A stretch of 5,579 nucleotides of DNA from Methyloprofundus sp. (lineage in GTDB: Bacteria > Pseudomonadota > Gammaproteobacteria > Methylococcales > Methylomonadaceae), in contig DAOVWV010000132.1 in the NCBI GenBank assembly GCA_030636485.1, forward strand, positions 1 through 5,579, given 5' to 3'. Shown here in pieces: positions 1 to 5,017 of the stretch. Each line of letters opens with the position of its first letter. The stretch's first letter is position 1. The notes beneath the pieces are model-generated. The model ran no database searches, was not told the origin of the DNA, and worked only from the letters and a program-made list of their open reading frames with translations. The position numbers and the translations under genes were made by a program.

Positions 1-369
1 CGGAGAGTGCTCCCCATAACCATTGGAAGCAAAGCCCCCTATATCAAAGCCCGGCTGCCCTGTTGCAATAAGATAAAGTACGCCACCGGCAACAATCGCC
101 CCCAGTACCTGAGCAACGATATAAGGCAATAGTTGATTTGCCTGGAACCGTCCACCTGCCCATAGACCAATCGAAACGGCGGGATTTAAATGGCACCCTG
201 AAATATGCCCAATAGCAAAAGCCATGGTTAAAACAGTCAGACCAAAGGCAAAAGAAACCCCCAGTAAACCTATACCCACATCTGGAAATGCAGCCGCTAA
301 CACCGCACTACCACACCCACCCAGGACGAGCCAAAATGTTCCAATAAACTCCGCAACATACTTTTTCAT
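1..369 (-). CDS. aqpZ: Aquaporin Z, N-terminal part (cut by left edge)
   Basis: This is an inner-membrane water channel of the MIP family. Only the first 123 codons are present; the frame is still open at base 1. The protein starts [20 protein letters not shown], very close to the Escherichia AqpZ N-terminus, and then has [18 protein letters not shown] and the first NPA box (HLNPAVS, NPA at residues 62-64). Later stretches are GLWAGGRF and [10 protein letters not shown], both typical of AqpZ rather than of glycerol facilitators. Phe42 aligns with the selectivity-filter Phe43 of E. coli AqpZ; the other filter residues and the second NPA box lie outside the window. The ATG at 369-367 is preceded by GGAG at a suitable distance, which fixes the start. 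The gene points away from the rest of the window and seems to be its own transcription unit. A Cys (residue 59) replaces the usual Gly before the His of the first loop, a substitution tolerated in the family. Confidence 0.95.
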   Translation of the reverse strand, partial: MKKYVAEFIGTFWLVLGGCGSAVLAAAFPDVGIGLLGVSFAFGLTVLTMAFAIGHISGCHLNPAVSIGLWAGGRFQANQLLPYIVAQVLGAIVAGGVLYLIATGQPGFDIGGFASNGYGEHSP

Positions 370-822
370 ACTTAACTCCAAAATATTATTTGATTATTAC
401 ACTTAAGAACTACTTCTGATTAAATCCTTATTTTGGCTTTTAATATTATATATTATGCGGAAACACTTAAATATTAATACAGCAACCGTACAACAAATAA
501 AGAAGCCCTCATTCTAACATGCTATCCAGTCAATTTAGACACTAGTTTTTAGCTGGGATCTCAATATTAAACTTCGCGCGGTTACGGGTGATGGTCTTGC
601 AACATACTGATTTTTGTCAAAAACAAAGCTTTCCGCTACTTAATACTAGGGGTCTTAAACAGGCGCAATAGGCTATACAGCTGTTTCAGTAACGAAAAAC
701 TCAGCTGGTGGAAATTCGCAGTCGTGACCGCGAAGTATATTGATTTATTAGAGTAAGAAAGCGGCTATCACTTCAAGATGGGACACCTGAGCATAGGCGT
801 AGAAGAAGATTATTTATCGCTA
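370..822. other. Long region without an intact gene, possible decayed sequence
   Basis: No intact gene is visible between the aqpZ start and the PilZ operon terminator. The right half shows weak signs of former coding. On the plus strand the frame from 592 is open to a TAA at 754-756 and then to a TAG at 823-825, with no ATG start; it contains stretches such as NEKLSWWKFAVVTAKYIDLL. On the minus strand a short frame ends at 542-544 with KTITRNRAKFNIEIPAKN before the stop, and is closed upstream by a TGA at 617-619. Neither fragment is recognised. Both may be chance, or remnants of a gene or insertion sequence. Base composition becomes less AT-rich at about 540. Confidence 0.3.
445..473 (-). 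promoter_or_regulatory. Possible aqpZ promoter (weak)
   Basis: On the minus strand a perfect TATAAT (450-445) lies about 75 bases upstream of the aqpZ start codon. The hexamer at the expected -35 distance (near 468-473, TATTTA) is a poor match. The whole stretch 380-480 is very AT-rich, so a chance -10 is likely. The 8-mer ACACTTAA occurs twice in this leader (399-406 and 463-470) and could be a direct-repeat binding site. Confidence 0.25.
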
Positions 823-850
823 TAGAAAAACAAGGCACATCCCTGCCTTT
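823..850 (-). terminator. Rho-independent terminator of the PilZ/nadC operon
   Basis: Reading the minus strand, AAGGCA (849-844), a 6-base loop, TGCCTT (837-832) and then GTTTTTC form a perfect 6-bp hairpin followed by five T residues. It starts 12 bases after the PilZ gene stop codon, the right place and direction to end the minus-strand cluster. The stem is short and only moderately GC-rich. Confidence 0.68.
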
Positions 851-861
851 ACATAAAATTG

Positions 862-1215
862 TTACTTATTATCCATTAAGTATATTATTAATGAACGTGA
901 ATAGCTTATATTCAGCATCATCTGACATTTATCTTGCGCAATTCTACGTGAATAAACGACTCGGCACTTGGCATGAATACAGTCCTTTTGCCCGCTCTGG
1001 TTATATAACTGCAAAATAACATCAACGGGGCTTACATCATCAACAAAATCACCCAGTGGTGTTAGTTGCTCACGTTCTTCCATAGTACACTGAATGGCAA
1101 ATCCACCCATAGAAACATTCAAAGTAGGGACATATAAATGCTTATCTTCAAAATTTTTAATCTCTACATCCAAACGCTCTATCGCTCTTGGACCTCTTTC
1201 TTTCACTAGACTCAT
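862..1215 (-). CDS. PilZ-domain protein (probable c-di-GMP receptor)
   Basis: This 117-residue protein is essentially a lone PilZ domain. The two parts of the c-di-GMP binding signature are visible: RxxxR at residues 10-14 (R-AIE-R) and [D/N]xSxxG at 33-38 (N-V-S-M-G-G), separated by about 20 residues as is normal. The rest, with alternating hydrophobic stretches (VDVILQLY, AKCRVVYSRRI, QMMLNISYS), fits the six-stranded barrel and C-terminal helix. No enzymatic or membrane segment is present, so it is probably a small cytosolic adaptor that binds c-di-GMP and acts on an unknown partner; motility, pili or exopolysaccharide are the usual targets in the family. It is the last gene of the minus-strand cluster, 82 bases after the flavin reductase-like gene and just before a terminator. 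The start at 1215 puts RxxxR at the N-terminus as expected, but the ribosome binding site is weak. Confidence 0.85.
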   Translation of the reverse strand: MSLVKERGPRAIERLDVEIKNFEDKHLYVPTLNVSMGGFAIQCTMEEREQLTPLGDFVDDVSPVDVILQLYNQSGQKDCIHAKCRVVYSRRIAQDKCQMMLNISYSRSLIIYLMDNK

Positions 1216-1244
1216 AAGCCAACCCAGTCAATCGTTATACGTCG

Positions 1245-1280
1245 TGCGGCTGCGGATTTCTAGCCGCAGGATTTTTGTTT
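1245..1280 (+). other. GC-rich hairpin with T-rich tail on the plus strand
   Basis: TGCGGCT (1245-1251) pairs perfectly with AGCCGCA (1262-1268) around a 10-base loop. On the plus strand it is followed by GGATTTTTGTTT, as in an intrinsic terminator. The flanking genes are both on the minus strand, where the hairpin has no T-run after it. It may stop antisense transcription, or act in the mRNA as a processing or stabilising stem between the flavin reductase and PilZ genes. Confidence 0.4.
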
Positions 1281-1297
1281 CACAGACGTTATCATCC

Positions 1298-1774
1298 TTA
1301 ATATAACTCAGCACTATTATCCATATTCTGTGTATCATTATAAAGCATGGCAACCCCCACATTTAATTGCCTTGCCTCCAATACCTCACATATCACTAAC
1401 TGATGATCCCCCGCGGAAACCTCATGACTCACCTTACAATCAAAATAAGCCAAGCTTTCCTGTAACACTGGTGCACCAGATAAAGCAGCTGCCCAGGTTC
1501 CCACTGACATTTTATCTTTAAGGCCTGACTGACCAAAATGCGCAGCCATTGACATTTGCTGCTGACTTAAAACATTGATGCTACAAACCTTACCCTTCTT
1601 AAGCAATTGATAAGAGTAATGCTCGGGATTAATACTGATGGCTAACAATACCGGCGCAAAAGAGACTTGCATCACCCATGCCGCAGTAAAGGCATGGCTT
1701 TGTTTGCCATCTGCAACAGCAACAACATAGACACCGTGGGTCAATTGTTTCAGTACACTTGCTATATCGTTCAT
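1298..1774 (-). CDS. Flavin reductase-like, FMN-binding split-barrel protein
   Basis: This 158-residue protein matches the flavin reductase-like family (DIM6/NTAB type): small split-barrel proteins that bind FMN and often reduce flavin with NAD(P)H, supplying FMNH2 to a partner oxygenase. Family signatures are visible in order: HGVYVVAVADG (13-23), AFTAAWVMQVSFAPVLLAIS (28-47), an INPEHYSYQLLKKGKVCSINV stretch (48-68), the QQQMSMAAHFGQSG segment (71-84), and the HQLVICEVLEARQ strand near 125-137. The length is usual for a single-domain member. Its ATG (1774-1772) overlaps the nadC stop in an ATGA arrangement, with GGGGGA just upstream inside the last nadC codons, so the two are almost certainly translationally coupled. 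No oxygenase partner is in the window. The exact substrate cannot be read from sequence; an FMN-binding protein without reductase activity is also possible. Confidence 0.85.
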   Translation of the reverse strand: MNDIASVLKQLTHGVYVVAVADGKQSHAFTAAWVMQVSFAPVLLAISINPEHYSYQLLKKGKVCSINVLSQQQMSMAAHFGQSGLKDKMSVGTWAAALSGAPVLQESLAYFDCKVSHEVSAGDHQLVICEVLEARQLNVGVAMLYNDTQNMDNSAELY

Positions 1775-2619
1775 TCTTCATCCCCCAAAATAATACGCAT
1801 AGATAAATCCACTGCCTGTACATTTTTTGTTAAGGCACCAATGGAAATATAATCCACACCTGTTTCAGCGATTTCGCGAATATTACTCAACAAAATATTA
1901 CCTGAGGCTTCCAGTTCACAAGCTCCGGCGACTTTCTTAACCGCCCGTTGTAACTCAGGAACAGAAAAATTATCCAGCATAATCCTGTCTGCCTTTGCAG
2001 CCAACGCCTGTTCCAACTCAAGCATCGACTCAACTTCGACTTCCAGCAATTTATCACTCATACTCCTAGCCTGGGCAACTGCCTGGGCAATTGAGCCCGC
2101 CGCCATAATATGATTTTCTTTAATGAGAATGCCATCATACAAGCCTATACGGTGATTATGACAACCACCACAAGCAACGGCATATTTTTGCGCATCGCGT
2201 AAACCAGGAATCGTTTTACGGGTATCCAGAACTTTGCACCCCGTTCCTACAATCGCGCTAGCATAATGATGCGCCTGGGTCGCCGTTGCGGCCAGTGTTT
2301 GCAATAAATTCAGTGCTGCACGCTCTCCTGTTAACAAAGGCCGTGCCAAACCGCTTAAAGTACACAACACCGTACCAGCCTCTACCCACTGCCCTTCTTT
2401 GACATGCCAGTTGATGTCTATCTCTGTGTTGAGTGCTGCAAAAACAGCATTAAACCAATCTTGCCCGCAACAAACCATCGCCTCCCGGGTCATCACGCTC
2501 GCCGTAGCGACACGCTCTGCAGAAATAATTAAAGCAGTAATATCTCCACTGCCAATATCTTCATCAAGAAAAGCCTGAATATTAATAGGTTTTGAATAGC
2601 TCATGGTCATTGCAGGCAT
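1771..2619 (-). CDS. nadC: Nicotinate-nucleotide pyrophosphorylase (quinolinate phosphoribosyltransferase)
   Basis: NadC converts quinolinate and PRPP to nicotinate mononucleotide, CO2 and pyrophosphate in the cytosol, the step of de novo NAD synthesis after NadA. The 282 residues are full length for the family. Recognisable motifs are DEDIGSGDIT (19-28), GERAALNLLQ (98-107), LDTRKTIPGLR (131-141), the QKYAV...GGCHNHRIGLYDG block (144-163) with KENH at 167-170, EVEVES (193-198), IMLDNF (213-218), LEASGN (236-241) and YISIGALTK (257-265). Arg, Lys and His residues of these motifs bind quinolinate and PRPP; all look intact. In-frame ATGs lie at 2619, 2610 and 2604, none with a clear Shine-Dalgarno sequence; the first gives MPAMTMSYSK, and the last would better match the usual short N-terminus. 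It lies 24 bases after the repeat-protein gene and overlaps the flavin reductase-like gene by 4 bases. Confidence 0.97.
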   Translation of the reverse strand: MPAMTMSYSKPINIQAFLDEDIGSGDITALIISAERVATASVMTREAMVCCGQDWFNAVFAALNTEIDINWHVKEGQWVEAGTVLCTLSGLARPLLTGERAALNLLQTLAATATQAHHYASAIVGTGCKVLDTRKTIPGLRDAQKYAVACGGCHNHRIGLYDGILIKENHIMAAGSIAQAVAQARSMSDKLLEVEVESMLELEQALAAKADRIMLDNFSVPELQRAVKKVAGACELEASGNILLSNIREIAETGVDYISIGALTKNVQAVDLSMRIILGDEE

Positions 2620-2643
2620 TTTTATAGCAACAATCTGTAAATA

Positions 2644-3363
2644 TTATTTCACTGCGTCTAACTGACAATTAACAGCACTCAGTAGCTGCGCATCATAATG
2701 GCGTTTTAAAGTTGAATCCGTTGGTCTAGATGACATTTTTGCTTCGGTTTCAGCCGTTATCCGTTGAATAAAATGACGCTTTAATACCGCATCTTCAGGA
2801 ATACCCGTTCCTGAAACCACACTGGCTACATCTGCCTGTACTGGGACATCTTCAGCAACACTTGTAAGTGCAGGCTCTTCATTAATAACAGGTTCAGCCA
2901 CAGTCGCCGCACTCGCCAGGTTCTGCAAATAATGCCGTCTTAAAGTAGAGTCCTCAGGAATAACATCCGTCACTGCACTTACCGCAGTCGTATCAACCTG
3001 TACGACGGGTTCTGGCTCACTCACATCAACCTCAGAAATAACATCTGTCACTGCACTGACCACAGCCGTATCAATCTCTACGACGGGTTCCAGTTCACTC
3101 ACATCAACCTTTGCACTATTTTCTATACTCGCAAGGTTCTGTAGGTAATGTCGTCTTAAAGTAGAGTCCTCAGGAACAACATTCGTCACCTCGTTTGTCA
3201 CAACCTTCTGAACCTTCACTGGCTCTGGTTCAGAAGGTGCCTTAGATACCTTCTGAGCAACAACTGACTCTACTTCAGAGTTATGCATTTTTTTTCTAAA
3301 ATGTACAAAAAGCCACGCCGCAAGAGCAACAGCAATAACTATTACAACTTCAATTTCAATCAT
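2644..3363 (-). CDS. Unrecognised membrane-anchored protein with four PxDSxLxRHY repeats
   Basis: I do not recognise this 239-residue protein as a named family. It starts with a single hydrophobic helix (about residues 4-20), with Glu3 and Glu5 before it and RKK (23-25) after it. By the positive-inside rule this gives an outside N-terminus and a cytoplasmic C-terminal part. From about 30 on it is low-complexity, rich in Val, Glu, Asp, Ser, Thr and Pro, and probably unfolded. Four copies of a short motif are embedded in this tail: PEDSTLRRHYLQNLAS at 64-79 and again at 136-151, PEDAVLKRHFIQRITA at 189-204 and PTDSTLKRHYDAQLLS at 214-229. Linkers shrink towards the C-terminus. A 24-residue block (VDVSE-x-EPVV...AVTDVI) is itself doubled at 86-109 and 112-135. 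The start has GAGAGA 5 to 10 bases upstream. It is the first gene of the nadC cluster, divergent from ampD. It could be a scaffold offering repeated docking sites; this is inference. Confidence 0.85.
   Translation of the reverse strand: MIEIEVVIVIAVALAAWLFVHFRKKMHNSEVESVVAQKVSKAPSEPEPVKVQKVVTNEVTNVVPEDSTLRRHYLQNLASIENSAKVDVSELEPVVEIDTAVVSAVTDVISEVDVSEPEPVVQVDTTAVSAVTDVIPEDSTLRRHYLQNLASAATVAEPVINEEPALTSVAEDVPVQADVASVVSGTGIPEDAVLKRHFIQRITAETEAKMSSRPTDSTLKRHYDAQLLSAVNCQLDAVK
2677..2727 (-). repeat. RHY motif copy 4 (residues 213-229)
   Basis: This encodes RPTDSTLKRHYDAQLLS, close to the C-terminus of the protein. It is diverged from copies 1 and 2 but keeps the D-S-T-L-[RK]-R-H-Y core. Confidence 0.78.
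2752..2802 (-). repeat. RHY motif copy 3 (residues 188-204)
   Basis: This encodes IPEDAVLKRHFIQRITA, a diverged copy that keeps Pro, Asp, Leu, the basic pair, His, an aromatic residue and a hydrophobic residue four positions later. Confidence 0.75.
2911..2961 (-). repeat. RHY motif copy 2 (residues 135-151)
   Basis: This encodes IPEDSTLRRHYLQNLAS, identical in protein to copy 1 apart from the first residue. Together with the doubled linker between them it shows a recent internal duplication. Confidence 0.85.
2959..3108 (-). repeat. Tandem linker duplication between RHY copies 1 and 2
   Basis: Two 72-base blocks (3108-3037 and 3030-2959), offset by 78 bases, encode VDVSELEPVVEIDTAVVSAV and VDVSEPEPVVQVDTTAVSAV, each followed by TDVI. 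They differ at a handful of positions only. The second runs directly into RHY copy 2. Confidence 0.8.
3127..3177 (-). repeat. RHY motif copy 1 (residues 63-79)
   Basis: This encodes VPEDSTLRRHYLQNLAS. It is nearly the same DNA as copy 2, 216 bases away: by eye about six mismatches over 54 aligned bases, including a 23-base identical core. All but one of the mismatches (Val to Ile before the Pro) are synonymous. Confidence 0.85.
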
Positions 3364-3530
3364 AATTCTCTCTCATTAATTAATTTTTATTTTTTAAATG
3401 CATAAAGACTGGGTACAATCTACACATTGTTAACAAATACCCGTCATCCAGCGAACATTATTCCATATAATAAAGCAGATAGTAATAGATTTTTTAATTA
3501 TAAACTTTCTTATTAAACCGGTTATTCACT
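3364..3530. promoter_or_regulatory. Divergent promoter region between the repeat-protein gene and ampD
   Basis: This 167-base AT-rich gap must hold the promoters for both the minus-strand cluster and ampD. On the plus strand a perfect TATAAT lies at 3466-3471, about 60 bases before the ampD start, with only a poor -35. A perfect 10-base palindrome TTGTTAACAA (3427-3436) lies mid-gap, and AACCGGTT (3516-3523) lies just before the ampD start. Either could be an operator, but short palindromes are common in AT-rich DNA. No clear promoter for the minus strand could be picked. Confidence 0.45.
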
Positions 3531-4076
3531 ATGGAAATTAACAATCACTGGCTGACATCAGCTAAAAGAATCACATCGCCTAACTGCGATAACCGAGATG
3601 ACGAAAAAGACATTTCATTAATCGTCATTCACTGCATCAGCTTACCCGAGGGAAAATTCAATACTCCCTATATTGAACAGCTATTTACCAATCATCTCTT
3701 GGCTCAATCACACTCGAGCTTTGCTGAAATTTGTCAGTTACAAGTATCAAGCCATATCGTTATTCAACGGGGCGGACTGATAACCCAATATGTCCCTTTT
3801 AATAAACGCGCCTGGCACGCCGGGTTATCAGAGTATCAAGGGCGACAAAAATGTAATGATTTTTCCATCGGCATAGAGTTAGAAGGGACAGATTGTACCC
3901 CCTATACCGACCCACAATACTCGCAATTATCCACTTTGATTAAATGTTTAATTCAAACATATCCCAGACTCAATGTTGAAAACATTAGCGGACACAGTGA
4001 TATTGCACCACAGCGAAAAACAGACCCAGGAAAATGCTTTGATTGGCGCAGACTAAACACCGAAGTTCGTCTTTAA
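3531..4076 (+). CDS. ampD: 1,6-anhydro-N-acetylmuramyl-L-alanine amidase AmpD
   Basis: AmpD is a cytosolic zinc amidase that removes the peptide from 1,6-anhydroMurNAc-peptides during cell-wall recycling. In species with AmpR this also keeps beta-lactamase expression low. The 181 residues are near the usual length and there is no signal peptide, which separates it from the periplasmic AmiD group. Zinc ligands match the known enzyme: His34 (IVIHCISLP), His155 (GHSDIAPQRK) and Asp165 (KTDPG), with Glu116 (IGIELEG) and Lys163 as the catalytic residues. Other family marks are SSHIVIQRGG (73-82), the WHAG box (95-98) and the terminal CFDWRRL. The ATG has no strong Shine-Dalgarno sequence, but the N-terminus (INNHWLTSAKRITSPNCDNR) aligns well with the family. 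It is divergent from the nadC cluster, as ampD and nadC commonly are in gammaproteobacteria. The usual partner ampE does not follow. Confidence 0.97.
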   Translation: MEINNHWLTSAKRITSPNCDNRDDEKDISLIVIHCISLPEGKFNTPYIEQLFTNHLLAQSHSSFAEICQLQVSSHIVIQRGGLITQYVPFNKRAWHAGLSEYQGRQKCNDFSIGIELEGTDCTPYTDPQYSQLSTLIKCLIQTYPRLNVENISGHSDIAPQRKTDPGKCFDWRRLNTEVRL

Positions 4077-4132
4077 CTCCTAGAAAGTATTATGAAGATT
4101 TATGAACAATACAGGTTTATGACGACAATCCA

Positions 4133-4161
4133 TTGTATGATTGCATAGGAATACGTATTTT
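4133..4161 (+). promoter_or_regulatory. Possible upstream promoter of the response regulator gene
   Basis: TTGTAT (4133-4138), a 17-base spacer and TATTTT (4156-4161) make a moderate sigma-70-type match (3/6 and 4/6). Transcription would start near 4168. The element at 4188-4216 is a better candidate. Confidence 0.3.
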
Positions 4162-4171
4162 ATAAAATGGA

Positions 4172-4193
4172 AGTCATATAGTCACTTTTGACT
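4172..4193. promoter_or_regulatory. AGTCA repeats over the -35 region (candidate operator)
   Basis: AGTCA occurs at 4172-4176 and 4180-4184, and its inverse TGACT at 4189-4193. The last two form an inverted repeat with a 4-base spacer that overlaps the proposed -35 box. Direct repeats of short half-sites near the promoter are typical of OmpR-family binding, so autoregulation is possible. This is a short pattern and may be chance. Confidence 0.3.
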
Positions 4194-4216
4194 CCTATGA
4201 GTGAGATGCTCAGAAT
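4188..4216 (+). promoter_or_regulatory. Probable promoter of the response regulator gene
   Basis: TTGACT (4188-4193, 5/6), a 17-base spacer and CAGAAT (4211-4216, 4/6) form a sigma-70-type promoter. The predicted start of transcription, near 4223, lies about 25 bases before the ATG at 4248. If it is real, the upstream TTG and ATG codons at 4188-4208 cannot be the start on this transcript. Confidence 0.45.
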
Positions 4217-4247
4217 AAATCCTCAGAAACACTGTATTGGGACAGTC

Positions 4248-4955
4248 ATGCTAAAGGAAATTGTATTGGTCGAAGACGATGATGTGATTCGGGAAAACTA
4301 TACCGAATTACTGGCTGATGAAGGCTTTATAGTGAAAGCCTACAGAAACAGAGAAGAAGCCATGACTCACTTTAGACAAGGACTTCCAGATATTGCCATA
4401 CTGGACATCAGCCTAGAAGAGGAACGTGAAGGCGGGTTTCAGTTATGCATGTACCTAAGACAGGTATCCCCCATACTCCCCATCTTGTTTTTAACCTCTC
4501 ATGGAAGTGAAATAGATAAAATATCGGGGTTTCGCCTTGGAGCGGATGATTACCTGACTAAGGATATCAGCATTGAATACCTTATCGTTCGTATAGAAGC
4601 CTTATTACGCCGTTACGCTAGTATACAAAGTCAAAATATACCTGCAACGACAAACAAGGTTGAAGAGGGTAAAGCTAGTAAATCCTATGTTGATAGTGAC
4701 CAGCTATTGGTTTATTGGAACGATCAAGCTGTTGAACTAACACTCACGCAATTCTGGATTGTTCAGGAGTTGTTATCTGAGCCACGTGAGGTTAAAACCA
4801 ACCGCCAACTTATGGAAGCAGCTAAAATTTATGTAGAGCCCAATACCATTACCGCACATATAAAAACCATTCGTAACCGATTTAAGGCTATCGACGAAAA
4901 TTTCAACAGCATTAAAACCGAAAGGGGAACCGGTTACCGATGGGTGGATATTTAG
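4248..4955 (+). CDS. pdsR: OmpR-type response regulator, probably of a dedicated sortase system (PdsR-like)
   Basis: The protein is a phosphorylated receiver followed by a DNA-binding winged helix. With the start at 4248 (MLKEIVLVEDDD, 235 residues) the receiver residues fall at canonical positions: acidic pocket Asp10-Asp11, phospho-acceptor Asp53 (AILDISL), Thr83 and Lys105 (DDYLTKD). The winged helix (about 149-235) has LTLTQFWIVQELL, RQLMEAA, NTITAHIKTIRNRFKAID and the terminal GTGYRW. The long receiver insert EEEREGGFQLC after the phospho-Asp, the RLGADDYLTKDIS segment and the LTLTQFWIV stretch resemble the 'proteobacterial dedicated sortase system response regulator' family (TIGR03787), as I recall it. 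Upstream in-frame TTG and ATG codons at 4188, 4197 and 4206 add residues unlike any receiver; GGGA lies at a suitable distance before 4248. A matching kinase gene converges on it from the right. General OmpR-family membership is certain, the PdsR assignment likely. Confidence 0.88.
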   Translation: MLKEIVLVEDDDVIRENYTELLADEGFIVKAYRNREEAMTHFRQGLPDIAILDISLEEEREGGFQLCMYLRQVSPILPILFLTSHGSEIDKISGFRLGADDYLTKDISIEYLIVRIEALLRRYASIQSQNIPATTNKVEEGKASKSYVDSDQLLVYWNDQAVELTLTQFWIVQELLSEPREVKTNRQLMEAAKIYVEPNTITAHIKTIRNRFKAIDENFNSIKTERGTGYRWVDI

Positions 4956-4988
4956 GAGCGCGCATGAAACAATCATCCCCTCGCTCCT
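4954..4988. terminator. Possible bidirectional terminator between the converging genes
   Basis: AGGAGCG (4954-4960) pairs perfectly with CGCTCCT (4982-4988) around a 21-base loop. The left arm overlaps the regulator stop codon, and the right arm lies 11 bases beyond the kinase stop. There is no T-run on either side, so intrinsic termination would be weak. The same left arm supplies a good ribosome binding site for the short frame that starts at 4964. Confidence 0.3.
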
Positions 4989-5017
4989 TATCGCACACTT
5001 TAATGCGTATTGTCTAA
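4964..5017 (+). other. 17-codon frame with a good ribosome binding site after the regulator
   Basis: An AGGAG at 4954-4958, five bases before an ATG at 4964, opens a frame MKQSSPRSLSHTLMRIV that stops at TAA 5015-5017. The start lies 8 bases after the regulator stop, where the kinase gene of such a pair would normally begin. The peptide is basic and looks like the first residues of a membrane sensor kinase, but it runs antisense into the last codons of the converging kinase gene. It may be a remnant of a lost or rearranged downstream gene, a tiny translated peptide, or chance. Confidence 0.25.

Noticed and set aside
224..406. Plus-strand 60-codon frame
   Set aside because: It is antisense to the clearly recognised aqpZ start region and has no family likeness.
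1094..1306. Plus-strand 70-codon frame
   Set aside because: It is antisense to the PilZ gene and the following spacer; low-complexity Ser/Arg-rich shadow.
1330..1852. Two plus-strand frames (1330-1521, 1667-1852) and one minus-strand frame (1629-1823)
   Set aside because: All overlap the flavin reductase-like gene and nadC end in other frames; the minus one contains a run of Cys typical of a frame shadow.
2644..3363. Repeats read as a CRISPR array or tandem DNA repeat element
   Set aside because: The repeats are in frame, coding, unequal in spacing and conserved at protein rather than DNA level.
4092..4148. Small plus-strand frame MKIYEQYRFMTTIHCMIA
   Set aside because: It has only 18 codons, a weak ribosome binding site and no similarity I can recognise; likely chance.
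4188..4247. N-terminal extension of the response regulator from TTG 4188
   Set aside because: The added 20 residues do not belong to the receiver fold, the ribosome binding site is poor, and the TTG overlaps a likely -35 box; start at 4248 gives canonical Asp53, Thr83 and Lys105.
4773..4976. Minus-strand 67-codon frame
   Set aside because: It is antisense to the winged-helix domain of the response regulator and shows no family likeness.
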